DNA of 64,000 bases, taken from assembly GCF_046630445.1 (NCBI RefSeq), contig NC_092333.1, positions 2,256,001-2,320,000 of the forward strand, in the 5' to 3' direction. The DNA comes from Rutidosis leptorrhynchoides (Eukaryota > Streptophyta > Magnoliopsida > Asterales > Asteraceae). Both the position numbers and the translations under genes were made by a program. This document shows positions 23,201-35,690 of the stretch, piece by piece. Position 1 is the first letter of the stretch, and each line of letters starts with the position of its first letter. The notes beneath the pieces were generated by a model. It was not told where the DNA came from. It worked only from the letters and a program-made list of their open reading frames with translations, and made no database searches.

Positions 23201-24769
23201 GACTTTGAGATTCGTTACCACACGGGGAAGGCAAATGTGGTAGCCGATGCCTTGAGCAGGAAGGACAGAGAACCCATTCGAGTAAAATCTATGAATATAA
23301 TGATTCATAATAACCTTACTACTCAAATAAAGGAGGCGCAACAAGGAGTTTTAAAAGAAGGAAATTTAAAGGATGAAATACCCAAAGGATCGGAGAAGCA
23401 TCTTAATATTCGGGAAGACGGAACCCGGTATAGGGCTGAAAGGATTTGGGTACCAAAATTTGGAGATATGAGAGAAATGGTGCTTAGAGAAGCTCATAAA
23501 ACCAGATACTCAATACATCCTGGAACGGGGAAGATGTACAAGGATCTCAAAAAACATTTTTGGTGGCCGGGTATGAAAGCCGATGTTGCTAAATACGTAG
23601 GAGAATGTTTGACGTGTTCTAAGGTCAAAGCTGAGCATCAGAAACCATCAGGTCTACTTCAACAACCCGAAATCCCGGAATGGAAATGGGAAAACATTAC
23701 CATGGATTTCATCACTAAATTGCCGAGGACTGCAAGTGGTTTTGATACTATTTGGGTAATAGTTGATCGTCTCACCAAATCAGCACACTTCCTACCAATA
23801 AGAGAAGATGACAAGATGGAGAAGTTAGCACGACTGTATTTGAAGGAAGTCGTCTCCAGACATGGAATACCAATCTCTATTATCTCTGATAGGGATGGCA
23901 GATTTATTTCAAGATTCTGGCAGACATTACAGCAAGCATTAGGAACTCGTCTAGACATGAGTACTGCCTATCATCCACAAACTGATGGGCAGAGCGAAAG
24001 GACAATACAAACGCTTGAAGACATGCTACGAGCATGTGTTATTGATTTCGGAAACAGTTGGGATCGACATCTACCGTTAGCAGAATTTTCCTACAACAAC
24101 AGCTACCATTCAAGCATTGAGATGGCGCCGTTTGAAGCACTTTATGGTAGAAAGTGCAGGTCTCCGATTTGTTGGAGTGAAGTGGGGGATAGACAGATTA
24201 CGGGTCCGGAGATTATACAAGAAACTACCGAGAAGATCATCCAAATTCAACAACGGTTGAAAACCGCCCAAAGTCGACAAAAGAGCTACGCTGACATTAA
24301 AAGAAAAGATATAGAATTTGAAATTGGAGAGATGGTCATGCTTAAAGTTGCACCTTGGAAAGGCGTTGTTCGATTTGGTAAACGAGGGAAATTAAATCCA
24401 AGGTATATTGGACCATTCAAGATTATTGATCGTGTCGGACCAGTAGCTTACCGACTAGAGTTACCTCAACAACTCGCGGCTGTACATAACACTTTCCACG
24501 TCTCGAATTTGAAGAAATGTTTTGCTAAAGAAGATCTCACTATTCCGTTAGATGAAATCCAAATCAACGAAAAACTTCAATTCATCGAAGAACCCGTCGA
24601 AATAATGGATCGTGAGGTTAAAAGACTTAAGCAAAACAAGATACCAATTGTTAAGGTTCGATGGAATGCTCGTAGAGGACCCGAGTTCACCTGGGAGCGT
24701 GAAGATCAGATGAAAAAGAAATACCCGCATCTATTTCCAGAAGATTCGTCAACACCTTCAACAGCTTAA
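20207..24769 (+). CDS. Chromovirus gag-pol polyprotein
   Basis: This is a single 1520-residue frame if translation starts at MAPTTRHTV (20207); twelve further in-frame codons precede it. Approximate order: gag core (residues 50-230), Asn-rich linker, zinc knuckles (around 305-380, including [14 protein letters not shown]), aspartic protease with DSGAD (about 425), reverse transcriptase with FIDD (about 760), RNase H with YCDAS (about 906), integrase with its HHCC region (about 1095-1140) and DDE core, and a C-terminal chromodomain-like segment (about 1460-1512, [18 protein letters not shown]...[12 protein letters not shown]). The gag-protease-RT-RNase H-integrase order is that of Ty3/gypsy, and the tail marks a chromovirus. 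It looks whole. Confidence 0.95.
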   Translation: MAPTTRHTVNMNEEEFRTFLASNIAAVQAALHTNNNIGSSSTGNRIGCTYKEFTACKPLEFDGTEGPIGLKRWTEKVESVFAISKCTEEDKVKYATHTFTGSALTWWNTYLEQVGQDDAYALPWSAFKHLMNEKYHPRTEVNKLKTELRGLRTQGFDITTYERRFTELCLLCPGAFEDEEEKIDAFVKGLPERIQEDISSHEPASIQQACRMAHKLVNQIEERIKEQTAEEANVKQVKRKWEENGDKNRQYSNNSNYNNNRNNYPNNRNYNKWPNNNNNNNNSNYNNHPNNNNNRNSNNNQKQLCQRCEKYHSGFCTKFCNKCKRNGHSAAKCEVYGPGVNRTKGTNGVGTSNGGASSVGASYANVVCYKCGKPGHIIRNCPNQENTNGQGRGRVFNINAAEAQEDPELVTGTFLIDNKSAYVLFDSGADRSYMSRDFCAKLSCPLTPLDSKFLLELANGKLISADNICRNREIKLVSETFKIDLIPVELGSFDVIIGMDWLKEVKAEIVCYKNAIRIIREKGKPLMVYGEKGNTKLHLISNLKAQKLIIKGCYAVLAHVEKVQTEEKSINDVPIAKEFPDVFPKELPGLPPHRSVEFQIDLVPGAAPIARAPYRLAPSEMKELQSQLQELLERGFIRPSTSPWGAPVLFVKKKDGTFRLCIDYRELNKLTIKNRYPLPRIDDLFDQLQGSSVYSKIDLRSGYHQMRVKEDDIPKTAFRTRYGHYEFMVMPFGLTNAPAVFMDLINRVCGPYLDKFVIVFIDDILIYSKNDQEHGEHLRKVLEVLRKEELYAKFSKCAFWLEEVQFLGHIVNKEGIKVDPAKIETVEKWETPKTPKHIRQFLGLAGYYRRFIQDFSRIAKPLTALTHKGKKFEWNDEQEKAFQLLKKKLTTAPILSLPEGNDDFVIYCDASKQGLGCVLMQRTKVIAYASRQLKIHEQNYTTHDLELGAVVFALKTWRHYLYGVKSIIYTDHKSLQHIFNQKQLNMRQRRWIELLNDYDFEIRYHTGKANVVADALSRKDREPIRVKSMNIMIHNNLTTQIKEAQQGVLKEGNLKDEIPKGSEKHLNIREDGTRYRAERIWVPKFGDMREMVLREAHKTRYSIHPGTGKMYKDLKKHFWWPGMKADVAKYVGECLTCSKVKAEHQKPSGLLQQPEIPEWKWENITMDFITKLPRTASGFDTIWVIVDRLTKSAHFLPIREDDKMEKLARLYLKEVVSRHGIPISIISDRDGRFISRFWQTLQQALGTRLDMSTAYHPQTDGQSERTIQTLEDMLRACVIDFGNSWDRHLPLAEFSYNNSYHSSIEMAPFEALYGRKCRSPICWSEVGDRQITGPEIIQETTEKIIQIQQRLKTAQSRQKSYADIKRKDIEFEIGEMVMLKVAPWKGVVRFGKRGKLNPRYIGPFKIIDRVGPVAYRLELPQQLAAVHNTFHVSNLKKCFAKEDLTIPLDEIQINEKLQFIEEPVEIMDREVKRLKQNKIPIVKVRWNARRGPEFTWEREDQMKKKYPHLFPEDSSTPSTA

Positions 24770-24804
24770 AATTTCGGGACGAAATTTATTTAACTGGTAG
24801 GTAC

Positions 24805-27800
24805 GGTAGTGACTCGAACTTTTCCATGTTTATATATATTAATTGAGATTGATATTTACATGATTAAATGTTTCCAACATGTTAAGCAATCAAACTTGTT
24901 AAGACTTGATTAATTGAAATAGGTTTCATATAGACAATTGACCACCCAAGTTGACCGGTGATTCACGAACGTTAAAACTTGTAAAAACTATATGATGACA
25001 TATATATGGTTATATATATAGTTAACATGATATTATGATAAGTAAACATATCATTAATTATATTAACAATGAACTACATATGTAAAAACAAGACTAACTT
25101 AATGATTTTGAAACGAGACATATATGTAACGATTATCGTTGTAACGACATTTAATGTATATATATCATATTAAGAGATATTCGTACATCATAATATCATG
25201 ATAATATAATAATTTAAAATCTATTTTGATATTATAAACATTGGGTTAACAACATTTAACAAGATCGTTAACCTAAAGGTTTCAAAACAACATTTACATG
25301 TAACGACTAACGATGACTTAACGACTCAGTTAAAATGTATATACATGTAGTGTTTTAATATGTATTCATACACTTTTGAAAGACTTCAAGAAACTTATCA
25401 AAATACTTCTACTTAACAAAAATGCTTACAATTACATCCTCGTTCAGTTTCATCAACAATTCTACTCGTATGCACCCGTATTCGTACTCGTACAATACAC
25501 AGCTTTTAGATGTATGTACTATTAGTATATACACTCCAATGATCAGCTCTTAGCAGCCCATGTGAGTCACCTAACACATGTGGGAACCATCATTTGGCAA
25601 CTAGCAAGAAATATCTCATAAAATTACAAAAATATGAGTAATCATTCATGACTTATTTACATGAAAACAAAATTACATATCCTTTATATCTAATCCATAC
25701 ACCAACGACCAAAAACACCTACAAACACTTTCATTCTTCAATTTTCTTCATCTAATTGATCTCTCTCAAGTTCTATCTTCAAGTTCTAAGTGTTCTTCAT
25801 ATATTCTACAAGTTCTAGTTACATAAAATCAAGAATACTTTCAAGTTTGCTAGCTCACTTCCAATCTTGTAAGGTGATCATCCAACCTCGAGAAATCTTT
25901 GTTTCTTACAGTAGGTTATCATTCTAATACAATATAATAATCATATTCAAACTTTGGTTCAATTTCTATAACTATAACAATCTTATTTCAAGTGATGATC
26001 TTACTTGAACTTGTTTTCGTGTCATGATTCTGCTTCAAGAACTTCGAGCCATCCAAGGATCCGTTGAAGCTAGATCCATTTTTCACTTTTCCAGTAGGTT
26101 TATCCAAGGAACTTAAGGTAGTAATGATGTTCATAACATCATTTGATTCATACATATAAAGCTATCTTATTCGAAGGTTTAAACTTGTAATCACTAGAAC
26201 ATAGTTTAGTTAATTCTAAACTTGTTCGCAAATAAAAGTTAATCCTTCTAACTTGACTTTTAAAATCAACTAAACACATGTTCTATATCTATATGATATG
26301 CTAACTTAATGATTTAAAACCTGGAAACACGAAAAACACCGTAAAACCGGATTTACGCCGTCGTAGTAACACCGCGGGCTGTTTTGGGTTAGTTAATTAA
26401 AAACTATGATAAACTTTGATTTAAAAGTTGTTATTCTGAGAAAATGATTTTTATTATGAACATGAAACTATATCCAAAAATTATAGTTAAACTCAAAGTG
26501 GAAGTATGTTTTCTAAAATGGTCATCTAGACGTCGTTCTTTCGACTGAAATGACTACCTTTACAAAAACGACTTGTAACTTATTTTTCCGACTATAAACC
26601 TATACTTTTCTGTTTAGATTCATAAAATAGGGTTCAATATGAAACCATAGCAATTTGATTCACTCAAAACGGATTTAAAATGAAGAAGTTATGGGTAAAA
26701 CAAGATTGGATAATTTTTCTCATTTTAGCTACGTGAAAATTGGTAACAAATCTATTCCAACCATAACTTAATCAACTTGTATTGTATATTATGTAATCTT
26801 GAGATACCATAGACACGTATACAATGTTTCGACCTATCATGTCGACACATCTATATATATTTCGGAACAACCATAGACACTCTATATGTGAATGTTGGAG
26901 TTAGCTATACAGGGTTGAGGTTGATTCCAAAATATATATAGTTTGAGTTGTGATCAATACTGAGATACGTATACACTGGGTCGTGGATTGATTCAAGATA
27001 ATATTTATCGATTTATTTCTGTACATCTAACTGTGGACAACTAGTTGTAGGTTACTAACGAGGACAGCTGACTTAATAAACTTAAAACATCAAAATATAT
27101 TAAAAGTGTTGTAAATATATTTTGAACATACTTTGATATATATGTATATATTGTTATAGGTTCGTGAATCAACCAGTGGCCAAGTCTTACTTCCCGACGA
27201 AGTAAAAATCTGTGAAAGTGAGTTATAGTCCCACTTTTAAAATCTAATATTTTTGGGATGAGAATACATGCAGGTTTTATAAATGATTTACAAAATAGAC
27301 ACAAGTACGTGAAACTACATTCTATGGTTGAATTATCGAAATCGAATATGCCCCTTTTTATTAAGTCTGGTAATCTAAGAATTAGGGAACAGACACCCTA
27401 ATTGACACGAATCCTAAAGATAGATCTATCGGGCCCAACAAACCCCATCCAAAGTACCGGATGCTTTAGTACTTCAAAATTTATATCATATCCGAAGGGT
27501 GTCCCGGAATGATGGGGATATTCTTATATATGCATCTTGTTAATGTCGGTTACCAGGTGTTCACCATATGAATGATTTTTATCTCTATGTATGGGATGTG
27601 TATTGAAATATGAAATCTTGTGGTCTATTATTATGATTTGATATATATAGGTTAAACCTATAACTCACCAACATTTTTGTTGACGTTTTAAGCATGTTTA
27701 TTCTCAGGTGATTATTAAGAGCTTCCGCTGTCGCATACTTAAATAAGGACAAGATTTGGAGTCCATGCTTGTATGATATTGTGTAAAAACTGCATTCAAG

Positions 27801-28052
27801 AAACTTATTTTGTTGTAACATATTTGTATTGTAAACCATTATGTAATGGTCGCGTGTAAACAGGATATTTTAGATTATCATTATTTGATAATCTACGTAA
27901 AGCTTTTTAAAACCTTTATCTATGAAATAAAGGTTATGGTTTGTTTCAAAAATGAATGCAGTCTTTGAAAAATGTCTCATATAGAGGTCAAAACCTCGCA
28001 ACGAAATCAATTAATATGGAACGTTTTTAATCAATAAGAACGGGACATTTCA
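24805..28052 (+). repeat. 3' LTR of the chromovirus
   Basis: A near-identical partner of 14969-18220, it starts about 35 bp after the gag-pol stop. Just before it lie TTTCGGGACGAAATTTATTT and the TAACTGGTAGGTAC motif. It is followed at once by the CAAGA target duplication. Confidence 0.95.
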
Positions 28053-28057
28053 CAAGA

Positions 28058-28417
28058 CCTCCAAAATTGGGGTGCACCGACTAGCTTGAAACATGAGAAC
28101 TTTCACCTGTACATCATATTTTGATTGTAGCATTCAAACTTCATACTATTTTTAATATTCAACCTAACATGGGAGGTTACTCCACAAATAATATAATAAA
28201 GGTTTCCCACGAATTGAATTCTTCCAAGCCTTTCTCGAAACTTAGCTCCTCCAAATATAAGAATCGATATATTACATCTAAAGATCTGTTCTTACACATA
28301 CTTAACGATTTAAAGCACGTCTACATAAAATGACAACAACCAACCGACAATCACGAATCGACAGTCACGAACCCACGAATCGACAACCACGTACCCACGA
28401 ATCGAAACCCGCAACCA
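28058..28417. other. Flanking sequence with short CGA-rich repeats
   Basis: Unique-looking sequence turns, from about 28330, into degenerate tandem units of the kind CACGAACCCACGAATCGACA. Similar units resume after the solo LTR (30776-30825), so the LTR split one short minisatellite. No gene is recognised. Confidence 0.55.
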
Positions 28418-28422
28418 CGAAA

Positions 28423-30775
28423 TGTAGCGACCCGACAAAATCGTCATTGACGGCGCCGTCTACTTAGGTTCCATTACGTGGTCTTAAGTCTTTAAAACAA
28501 CGTTTGACCGAAAATATGTCGCATTCATTTCAAATGTAAGGATGTTTCAAGTTTACAAAAGTAGTTCGATGACTAGTTACATTACAACGTTAAAGTACAA
28601 TTGAAACCCATGCGACACAATTTAATGTAAAACCAAAAGACGCTTCATGTATACAAGTATACTCGACATCCAAGCAAGTATCAAAAATAGTGAGCGGAAC
28701 CATGTATCACATAACGTTCAAGGACCTGAGAAAAACATAGAAATCTGTCAACGAAAACGTTGGTGAAATCATAGGTTTAAGTGAGTAAGTAAGTACAAAT
28801 GAACCACAAGATTTATAACATTGTAATAATAGTAAACCATTCTAAAAGTTGTTATCACGAGCACCCAATTATCAAGGCTTAACGTACCAAGAACCCCATC
28901 ACAATAGTGTTAGAACATACACTGTTTCTCGAAAATATATTTCATCCGAATAACGGTAGCGAACCGTCCGAATGAGGGTCTGTCAAACCCATATGGCCAT
29001 ACAACATAAGTTCTCGCTTACACCTGGCAAGTGTAACTAATGATAATCGAATTGAGGATTTTGTTCTAACTTGTATGTAGAATGTTTGTTTTCGTACTTG
29101 TGTTCACTTTGTAAAATGAAACGTTTATGTTTTCTCATCCCAAATGTAAGTTTAAAAGAGTAAAAGTGGGACTATGATCTCACCTTGAGTGCACGAGAAA
29201 TAAAGTACTTCACAAGTAAACGTGTGCAAGGAAAATTGCTAGTCTTGACCTAAACAAGTAGGTTGTATCCATAACGGTAAACACGGTTGGTCAAAGTTGT
29301 TCAATTAGTCCTATAGCTCGTTACGACTCGATTATATAGCATGTGAATCAAATTGTCAAGTTTCATGCACGATACAAGTAGTTAAGCATGTTAGAATATT
29401 CGTATAAACATTTGGTTAAGTTTGACTAAAAGTTAAACTTGGTCAAAGTCAAAGTCAACGGGGTCGGGTGGGTATCCGACAATTTTCCCATGATGAGGAA
29501 TCATATATGAGCACATTAGCCAATTATCATGTTAATCGGAGTTACGGTTAAGCGGGAAAGATTTTGTGAACATTTAAAACACAAGAAGTTGGCCTGGGGG
29601 ATTTGCGCGGTGCGCGCAGGGTTGCGCGGCGCGCAACTATGCATGGAACCAGGTCAGGAAATTGTCCAAAGGGGCAAACATCTGGGTTTTCTCATTTGCG
29701 CGGTGCGCTAAGGTTTGCGCGGCGCGCATACCTGGAAAAATGCTGGTTGCTGAAAAATGGCTAAGTCTCGAACTAAAACTCAATATAACATAACACATGA
29801 ACCGAAAACATTCAAAACGCATGCCATATATCATTGGAAAGGTAATTTGATGAGGAACACAACTAAACACATTTCATCAATCAAATTATCATTTACAATA
29901 AACAAAACCAAGTGGAAAACTCATTAAATATCCACCATTAATGCTTTCAAGTTCATAATTGCACATTTATGATTCGGGAACTAAGTGCATACATATAATA
30001 CGCCGTTTCGTAGGTAATCATGCATACAATACTAATAAACACTTACAATTAATCTTGCAAAGCATTCAATGCATTTAAATTCTATTTTACTTCTATCAAA
30101 CCCTAACCCAAAATCACAAAATCAATAATCATGTTAATGAAGTGTTCTCACTCAACCTACACATCAAATTGAAGCTAGTGATGCTAGTAACACATTTAAT
30201 ACATGCACTTTTTACATCTAACAACATTTAAGCACCCAAATCTCAAAATCAAACACACCCATTTCAAGTTTAAGCTAGTTACAACTAAACGACAAGAACA
30301 AGCATACAAATCATATATTCATGTTAGACTTGAGCCATAGACACTAACTAACACTTTTGTAAGTTAAAAACATCAAGAACAAGAAATCTAGTGATTTTAG
30401 AAAGTTACCCAAACTTGATGAAATCGGTATGGAATTGAAGAGGAAGATGCAAGGGTTCCAAATATGTAATTTGTTTGAGTTGATGCTTGCTAGATTTGAA
30501 ATAGATGATGATTCTTTGCTTGGGGTGTTGGGAGAAAAATGGAGGAAGTATCAAAAAGAAGAAGATGAAATGAATGGATGAGAGGAGGTTGACCACTTTG
30601 ACCTAGTCACCACTTTGGTCCATTGGCAAGTTTAGTTCCTCAACTTTAAAAGCGGGTGCGTGAAATTCCTAAACGAATTATTTTTAAACCGCGTATTAAC
30701 GGAAGATGTTATAATTATATAACGGATTTTAAAATAGTAAACGGAAAAGTAAACGGAAAAAGGCGGGATGTTACA
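28423..30775 (-). mobile_element. Solo gypsy LTR with CGAAA duplication
   Basis: The 2353-bp LTR has TG...CA ends (TGTAGCGACCCGAC... and ...GGCGGGATGTTACA) flanked directly by CGAAA (28418-28422 and 30776-30780). No internal region is present, so the element was removed by recombination between its two LTRs. It is the same family as 1-1990. The minus orientation is inferred from a box shared with the chromovirus LTR. Confidence 0.9.
29602..29730. repeat. GC-rich GCGCGGCGCGC repeats inside the solo LTR
   Basis: Two copies of a block with TTGCGCGGTGCGC followed by TTGCGCGGCGCGCA (29602-29636 and 29695-29730) stand out in AT-rich sequence. They are dense in CpG and partly palindromic. Confidence 0.7.
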
Positions 30776-30780
30776 CGAAA

Positions 30781-32294
30781 CCCACAACCGCGAAACCCAC
30801 ACCCACGAAACCCACACCCACGAACCTAAAGCATGAAAATACCTAAAGTCAAGAGCAGAAGGAAGACGATGGAGGAAAAGCTATCCTTTATTATAGATAT
30901 AATGACAATGTTGAATCGAATGAAAATATAGAAGATTAACTAACAACAAATAAATTATAGGAAACTATAAAGTTATTCTAAAGAGCAACAGGACGCTTAT
31001 AGCTTTATTTTTCTAAACAACATAGGGTATAATGTAGAGTATCAGCTTAACCGATTCATTTTTCGGTCTCGATAATTAATGGATCAAATAACTACAAAAA
31101 TCAATCCATGTTCCTTTCTTTAATGATTCAAGATCCATTCAAATTTTTATTCATGTCTTTTATACAGCTTAAACAAGTAGTAGATAACAAGAAGAACACA
31201 AACAAATCAGATCAATCAATAAAATAAAAAACAGATCAATAAGCTCAGATAGCAAACAAAAATCAATAAAATCACGTAAAACCGCAACAAATTAATCCAC
31301 GGTTCAGACACCAGTAGATTAAGAAAAACAACTTATTGAGTACTCCAATACTGATACTAGTCAAGCAACCTGTAAGGATGATTTACACAGTAAGAAAAAA
31401 CAAAATAACTGGTCAAGATCGAACTACGTTTGATTAGGTATTCATAGATCTCATAGATCTAGATCAAGAGCTGGGCGTAGTGATCTGGTTTAAGGGTAAA
31501 GAAAAAACACGAATAAATTCGAGACTCCCCTTTGATGATCAAAATAGCAGCGAAAGAACGAGCAATTAGGATCAACAAACCCTAATTCTTCAGATTACAA
31601 TTTCTCGGATGAAAATCCTAATTGACAGAAAAATAAACCCAATAAAAGTTTCACAAGTCTTTGTCGAACCCAAATACAGTATAACCAACCTTATTTCAAC
31701 AGATTTTGAAAGAAACGGACGAAACCCTATTTTTCTTCAGATAAAAAATTAGGAATAAAAAAACACAGAATCGACGAGTATCAAGCTTTGCGCTCTGATA
31801 CCATGAACAAACACAGAGTATAAACATTTCAATCACATGAAGTCAAAACTAACCAATTCACAATCAAAATGATTGTAAACTAAAAAATACAAACAATCAA
31901 AACAATAACAATCATCACCAACAATTTCAATGAATTTTGAACTTGTTTATCATTCAGGTTTACTGAAATCAATCACAAAATGAAGATGAAGATATCAAAC
32001 CCTAATCCGGAGTGAAAACAAAAAAAGATGATAAAAAGATAATGAAAAAAATAAATAAAACCTAATATATAATAAATTAAAATTGCAAATTGATCCCTGA
32101 AGTTCTTTAGCCAACTCAGAAATAAACTTTAATCTTTTATACTTTAGCCATCGAACTTCAACTTTCAAATAATGTTATTTCGAACCCTGCACAGTCTTCA
32201 CCTAGAAATTAATACAAACATAAATATATTTCAAAGTTAGATTGTACTTATTTCAATACATGTGTCAATAACCACCATAATATCTCCAAAATAT
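30781..32294. other. Spacer upstream of the HIPP gene
   Basis: AT-rich sequence with the rest of the CGAAACCCACA minisatellite at its start and a primer-site-like motif at 31792. No protein-coding frame is supported. Confidence 0.4.
31792..31810 (-). other. Possible LTR/primer-site junction of an old retroelement
   Basis: On the minus strand TTGTTCA is followed directly by TGGTATCAGAGC, the exact initiator-Met primer site of many plant LTR elements, with the preceding CA as an LTR end would have. No partner LTR or coding region was found, so it may be an old small or gutted element. Confidence 0.45.
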
Positions 32295-32296
32295 TA

Positions 32297-32484
32297 CTCC
32301 CTCCGTCTCATTACAAGTGTCCATTTACTTTTTGCACACAGTTTTAAAAAATTCCACTAACTTCATTCTCTACCAGTCAGAAATCTTCTCTCTCCACAAT
32401 AACCTTTTCTGATTGGTTGAAACATAAAGTGAACACTTGAAATGAGACATCCCAAAATAGAAATGTGAAGTGAGACGGAAGAAG
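32297..32484. mobile_element. Stowaway-type MITE
   Basis: The ends are CTCCCTCCGTCTCA on the left and the inverted CTTCTTCCGTCTCA on the right, each bordered by TA (32295-32296 and 32485-32486). CTCCCTCCGT ends and TA duplications define Stowaway elements, the non-autonomous partners of Tc1/mariner. It is about 190 bp, with longer internal pairing (AAGTGTCCATTTACTTT against AAAGTGAACACTT). It lies about 170 bp before the HIPP TATA box. Confidence 0.9.
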
Positions 32485-32654
32485 TATTTTTTTTTAGCTC
32501 ATTTATGTTTTACTTAGTTTTCTCCACTCAAAATTCAAAATGATGGTAAATAGTAAACTAGTAAAGACACGTACCGAGACAACCTTATAAAACTACAAGA
32601 TCAAGAAAACACTACCAGCAAATTGGAAGGGACCAATTTGAAACTACATCTTGT

Positions 32655-32663
32655 TATAAATAG
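32655..32663 (+). promoter_or_regulatory. TATA box of the HIPP gene
   Basis: TATAAATAG lies 114 bp before the start codon at 32769, leaving room for a 5' UTR of about 80 bp. It is a close match to the plant consensus. Confidence 0.7.
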
Positions 32664-32768
32664 AGGAAGCAACTAATCATAGTTGATACTACTATACGGA
32701 GTATAATATTCTAAGTGTTTTCGATCAGTAGAAAATATCTGAATCTACAGAAACAAAAATAAGCAGCT

Positions 32769-35690
32769 ATGGGAGCTCTAGATCATCTTCAAAACATTTT
32801 CGATTGCGGAAGTAGTAACAACAGAAAATACAAAAAGCAATTGCAGGTATATTCATTATATATCTATTAAATTTGTTTATTTTCTCAATTAGTTTTCGAG
32901 TTTCATTTTATTTTGTTTACCAACTAAGCGATTCGATAAAGTTTTCTTTATCAGAAATTATTTCTATTGTTTGATTGTTTAATTGCCTGTGTTTTACTTT
33001 AAATCACGATATACTTTTGTGGTCAATTAAGTTTTAGGTTAAAATAAGAAAATCGATTATTATAAATGAACTTGTACTCGGATGTACACGAACTCGATTT
33101 GGATTTATATATTGGAGATTTTATTTTGATTCTAAAGTTTCACTTTCATCAAAGAATTACGTTTATATAATTTTGATTCTAAAGTTACATAAGTTTATCA
33201 GAAGTATATAAATAAATTAGTAGAGTACTGTAATATACATCAATTCATTGAAACATTTTCATATTTTTTAGTTTTCTTTTTTTACTAGAAATTTTGAGTT
33301 TGATAATACTGTAATTGTTATTTGGTTTCCTAGGTCACAAGCTAGCAAAATATTAACTTATTAGGAGGAATATATAGACAAAGTTATTTTAAATCAGAAA
33401 TTGAATTTAAATTTATTTCTTATGATTATTTTGGTTAAATTACTTTTATTTGGGTCCATCTGTTTTAATCGAAATCCTACAAATAGAATCTAGTATGCTT
33501 TTCGATTTCAGTTTTTAATTGAATTTGGTTTCGATTTTCAGTTTTGACTTTAAATATTTTAAATCCGAATAAACTTAACAAATAAACTGAGGAAACTAAA
33601 ATTTGATGAACACCCCTGATAGTAGCAAGTTGGGTGGTAAGTTGAGCTGATGTGATGATAGTACTACTTGTCTACATTTAGGAAGAGATAGAGAGTGACT
33701 AGCTAGCTATCGAAAGCGAAACAAATGATGCTTTACTGCTGTACCTCCAAGAATATTGTACAACTGTGAAAGCTGTTTTAGTTCCAACCAAAAAGTCTTA
33801 AATATTTTTTTTCTAAAATTTGCTAAAATTAGTAATACGATTTTACAAATTAGTCGTTATATATGAATACATAAATAAATATATATAATATTTTTTTGGA
33901 AAGCTAATTCTCATTAAGCCAATGAAAAGATTTGTACATGCACTCTAGAATTACAAAGAGCCAAACCTGGCCAATATATATTATATAATATATATAAAAT
34001 ATTATACATATAATATCAAGACTAAATAGTACTCCGTAATTGTGGTTTTCATTTGAGCTATTGGCCATTATTAATCCATTTGAATTTTTTCAAAAAGAGT
34101 AAATAGTAATTGTTGTTAGTTTATGTTATGTACACCGCAAGTTATTGCGAGATTCAATGATTCATTGTGTATTAAAAGAGTAACTAGCTAGGTTGCATAA
34201 TACGTCATGTACATTTTCAAAAATAGGTTGATGTTACTTGTTATAGTTATCCGTTTATAATTTTTTATAATATTAAAAAAAAAAAAATGTACCTTTCGGT
34301 GCGATTTATAACGAATATGGAGTAATACTTTGATTAACGATTTAATGGATGAGCTGTTTTTTACTTATCATATAAAAGCACTATCGGATTCAGTAAAGAC
34401 TTGAACAGATATTAAATTTGTTTTATTGATCGAGAATTTATATAATTTTGATGAGTCCGTATCAAAGAACCTATTTGCTTCCTTTTCCTACATCTTAGAC
34501 ACTATTTTTTTTTGTACAGTTACAGTTTAATACAGTAATTCTTTAGGACATACAAATATAAATTTATTGTTCATGATCTTATATATAGTGATGATAAATA
34601 ATCAAAAATCATGTATATTAATATTTTTACTTCGTATATATAATGAGAATAAATATAATTAATAAATAATTAATTATTCCGCATTAAAAAAAAATAATTG
34701 TTATTAATATTAATATTTAATATTAAATATTATATTAATATTAATATTGTAATTGTAATTGTAAGAAAAGTACGAAAGCATCATAAAATATATAGGAATA
34801 CATCCACGATGCATGTTTGAGTTGACCTAAAGTAAACCGTGTAGCCCACGACTTGTAAGTTGACACGTGGCTTTATGTCTTGAAATTACATTACATATAT
34901 GCCCCGACTACATGTCAAAATAACATGCATTTGTTGCCCCATATTTATTTAATTTTTTGAGTATATATATATTACTACTATATACGGAGTATTAGTTTAC
35001 GGAGTATTAGAGTATATTATACGGAGTAACAGACAACTCACATATGTCACGAATTAATTATATTATTATTATTACTTACTAATTTATTTATTTATTTATA
35101 TAGAATATACGATTATAATATTTGGTATTTGTATTCTTAAATCCTTATATACTCGATCAATATGTACCATATAATAAAATTATTTTGTACACAAACAGGA
35201 TGACCATGCTTTATGTATTATTTAAAACTACGCGTTTTTGCCCTTTATAGTAAGTTAATAATAATTTGTGTTTTGATTTTAATTTGCAAATGTTTGATGT
35301 TATTAATAGACGGTGGAGATTAAGGTAAAGATAGACTGTGATGGGTGCGAGAGGAAAGTAAGGAGATCAGTTGAAGGGATGAAGGGTGTAACATCAGTAA
35401 GCATCGAACGAAAGCAACATAAGCTAACAGTTGTTGGGTACGTTGAACCAAACAAAGTCTTGTCTCGTGTTTGTTTTAGAACTGGGAAAAAGGCTGAGCT
35501 TTGGCCTTACGTACCGTATGATATTGTGGCTCATCCTTACGCACAAGGTGTGTATGACAAAAAGGCACCAGCTGGGTATGTCAGGTACGTTGAAGATCCC
35601 AACAACAACTTGGCACGAGCTAGCTCCACTGAAGTTAGGTACACAACGGCTTTCAGCGACGAAAATCCAGCTGCTTGTTCAATCATGTGA
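32769..35690 (+). CDS. Heavy-metal-associated isoprenylated plant protein (HIPP20-27 type)
   Basis: Two exons, 32769-32846 and 35310-35690, join in frame across a GT-AG intron of 2463 bp and give 152 residues, the usual family length. Exon 1 starts MGALDHLQNIFDC and ends KKQLQ; exon 2 starts TVEIKVKIDCDGCERKV. The HMA metal-binding domain spans about residues 28-90, with the CxxC site CDGC at 36-39. The family-typical KAELWPYVPYD and ARASSTEVRYTTAFSDENP follow. The last four residues, CSIM, form a CaaX box for prenylation, probably farnesylation because of the final Met. HIPPs bind heavy-metal ions at membranes or in the nucleus and act in metal homeostasis and stress responses. The exact orthologue cannot be told from sequence alone. 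It is the only intact host gene seen here. Confidence 0.93.
32847..35309 (+). other. Long intron of the HIPP gene
   Basis: It begins GTATATTC and ends ATTAATAG, and is AT-rich. It contains an ACACGTGGC ABRE/G-box-like word at 34863-34871, one TACTCCGTA (34030-34038), three TACGGAGTA words between 34983 and 35028, and a patch at 33890-33990 that looks like old repeat. No coding insertion is recognised. Confidence 0.8.

Larger units (their letters stand above)
14969..28052 (+). mobile_element. Whole-looking Tekay-type chromovirus (Ty3/gypsy)
   Basis: The 13.1-kb element is bounded by the 5-bp duplication CAAGA (14964-14968 and 28053-28057), with LTRs of 3252 and 3248 bp. Order: 5' LTR, initiator-Met primer site, two acidic open frames, an F-box gene, gag-pol in a single frame, 3' LTR. 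The gag-pol ends in a chromodomain-like tail, which places it among chromoviruses; long LTRs and overall build fit Tekay. By eye the LTRs differ at roughly 25-30 positions (under 1%), which suggests insertion well under a million years ago at rates commonly used for plant LTRs. It looks whole, with no evident breaks in gag-pol. Confidence 0.95.

Noticed and set aside
29529-29870. Small frames across the GC-rich part of the solo LTR
   Set aside because: They come from the CpG-rich blocks in LTR sequence and show no family similarity.
31792-32290. Complete small retroelement (TRIM)
   Set aside because: The primer site is good, but no pair of terminal repeats could be found.
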